A DNA stretch of 64,000 nt from Eumeta japonica (taxonomy: Eukaryota; Arthropoda; Insecta; Lepidoptera; Psychidae), in NCBI GenBank assembly GCA_005406025.1, contig BGZK01000188.1, positions 62,001 through 126,000 on the forward strand. Direction: 5' to 3'. The translations under genes and the position numbers were made by a program. Below, in pieces: positions 62,676 to 64,000 of the stretch (position 1 is the first letter of the stretch; each line of letters begins with the position of its first letter). Under the pieces are notes generated by a model, which saw only the letters and a program-made list of their open reading frames with translations, ran no database searches and was not told the origin of the DNA.

Positions 62676-63200
62676 CTAGCTGTCGCCAGCGACTTCGTTT
62701 GTGTGATGATTATCAAACAATAGGTAACATTTTAAAAATACATGAAAGCTGTCTTTCATTTCTTCATTGTCTTTTGTCACCCGTAGAAAATTGATGCTGT
62801 CATGTCATGGTTTTGTTTAAAGCCACATTATATAACAAGATTTTTTCCTTTTCACGAACTATTTTTATTAAAAAAAATAAGAAAATTATTTATAGTTGGA
62901 CGTATTTTTTGTGTGGAACTAGCACTGTCAAAAAATCTAACGGTACGTAGGTGTACCTACCATTTGTTCAAATCTATTCAGTAGATACTTCAAAAGAAAC
63001 AGAGAGAAAATTTTGAATTTGCTTTTTGCCTAGCTCCTAAATAATGTAGCGTGATAAATTGTGTCCTAAGTTAAGCATTAGATTATTGCTTATAACACAA
63101 AAAGTTTCGTTAAAATGGCTCCGCTAGTTTTTAAGTGATGCTTGAACATAAAAATAGACAAATATAATGACAAACAAACAGCTCTTTTAGGGACTATATT
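62676..63200 (-). repeat. Helitron-like dispersed repeat end
   Basis: Read on the minus strand it ends GTCGCTGGCGACAGCTAG with T outside, like the other CTAG-ended copies here. The far boundary is approximate and there is no coding. Confidence 0.35.
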
Positions 63201-63649
63201 ATGTACACAATACATACCACTTCCTTTTAAAAAAATATGTACTCATTTAGCTTCCTTATTATGTTTATTCCATGTGTAGATTATAACTTTAGTAGTAACG
63301 TGAACTATTTATTTAAACAATTTTTTACATGATGTAACTTTTAGTTATTATGCAAGATTTCTATGAGTGAAGTCGGATAAAAAAGGTTTTATTTCTGACT
63401 ACTATTAATAAATAAACAATTTTAAGACAGTAAGTTCTTCTCTATACTTGACAAGTGTCATATTTAATCCCTGTAGCATTATTTTGCTAATTTAAGTGAG
63501 CAAATCTTTTTTGAATAGCATGGTTAGATCATACATCTTTTCGCAAATATTCATAATCTGCTTTTTTTAGAACAACTTTGCCAAAGTAACTATGACAAAA
63601 ATATATAAGTAAAAATATATTTATAAATAATACAGACATAACTCCAATG

Positions 63650-63840
63650 CTCGGCCAGACTGTAAGGGTCGTGGCGCAATGCTACGAACTCTTATCAGTG
63701 CAAGTTCGCGAATGATCGCGGGTGTGTGAAGTGGATCACTGGTTGGTCAGTGATCCGCTCCGCTTCGTACATGGTTGGACACATAGCCCCCTCCGGCTGC
63801 GGCGCGGTACCTACGCGTTAGCTGCTTTAAAGCATTGGCA
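63650..63840. repeat. GC-rich island with strong hairpin
   Basis: A 12-bp stem (63730-63741 with 63748-63759, one G-T pair) closes a six-base loop, GTTGGT. Upstream, TGGCGCAATGCTA and AGTTCGCGAAT loosely resemble box A and box B at tRNA-like spacing. It may be a SINE relic; I cannot assign it. Confidence 0.3.
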
Positions 63841-64000
63841 AGTGTTTTATAAAGAGAATATATAATAAATATTTTTGAAAAGATGCATGATAAAAGCCGT
63901 TCTGAATGTGTATATGGAATTGAAAAAAGATAAAATTTTGCTTATCAAATTTACCTTAGGTGCCTTATATGGAAAAATGAGATAAAAAAATGTGCGGTCA

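Larger units (their letters stand above)
55825..64000. other. Region upstream of Vps33A, no gene recognised
   Basis: An AT-rich region without a conserved protein. It holds the Vps33A leader or promoter close to 55825, a GC-rich inverted-repeat element (56105-56455), a Helitron-type protein scrap (60034-60306), a SINE-like segment (61345-61725), a Helitron-like end at 62676 and a GC-rich hairpin island (63650-63840). Between 56,500 and 60,000 I see only AT-rich sequence and short repeats. Confidence 0.55.

Overview
This is an AT-rich, repeat-dense stretch of an insect nuclear genome. I favour a moth or butterfly, because several dispersed repeats (two LINE 3' tails, CTAG-ending Helitron-like copies, a repeat ending near an 'AACCCTAAAAA' motif) resemble repeats common in Lepidoptera. 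That assignment rests on recognition from memory, not on a search. Three conserved eukaryotic protein-coding genes are present. There are no bacterial-style operons, CRISPR arrays or rRNA genes.

Layout. (1) Positions 1 to about 23,600, minus strand: the Tao (TAO-family Ste20) kinase gene, cut by the left edge. Fourteen coding exons (first ATG at 16709, last visible exon ending at 2498) join in perfect phase to give about 747 residues: the whole kinase domain, a low-complexity linker with an unusual NRD-rich exon, and part of the C-terminal coiled coil. The last 250-300 residues should lie left of the window. A probable non-coding leader exon (23000-23081) and a CpG-rich promoter-like tract lie upstream. 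(2) 23.6-31 kb: intergenic, with minisatellites, repeat fragments and a full-length but decayed mariner. (3) 31066-33120, plus strand: intronless Exo84 (exocyst subunit 8), 684 residues. (4) 33.3-38.5 kb: intergenic repeats. (5) 38555-55824, minus strand: Vps33A (Drosophila carnation), 11 coding exons adding up to 596 residues. Its introns hold a young, internally deleted LTR retrotransposon, two hAT-type MITEs with exact 8-bp target duplications, a pogo/Tigger-like element and a LINE tail. (6) 55.9-64 kb: intergenic, with GC-rich inverted-repeat islands, a Helitron-like protein scrap and SINE-like pieces.

The three genes are unrelated in pathway beyond general cell biology: Tao in Hippo and microtubule signalling, Exo84 in exocytic tethering, Vps33A in HOPS/CORVET-dependent lysosomal fusion. 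I see no sign of coordinated regulation. The main interest lies in how mobile elements sit in the genes. Two related mariners in opposite orientation flank Tao coding exons 1-4. A MITE lies within 28 nt of a Vps33A splice acceptor. A recent sense-oriented LTR element sits in the largest Vps33A intron. I found no clearly new multi-gene system.
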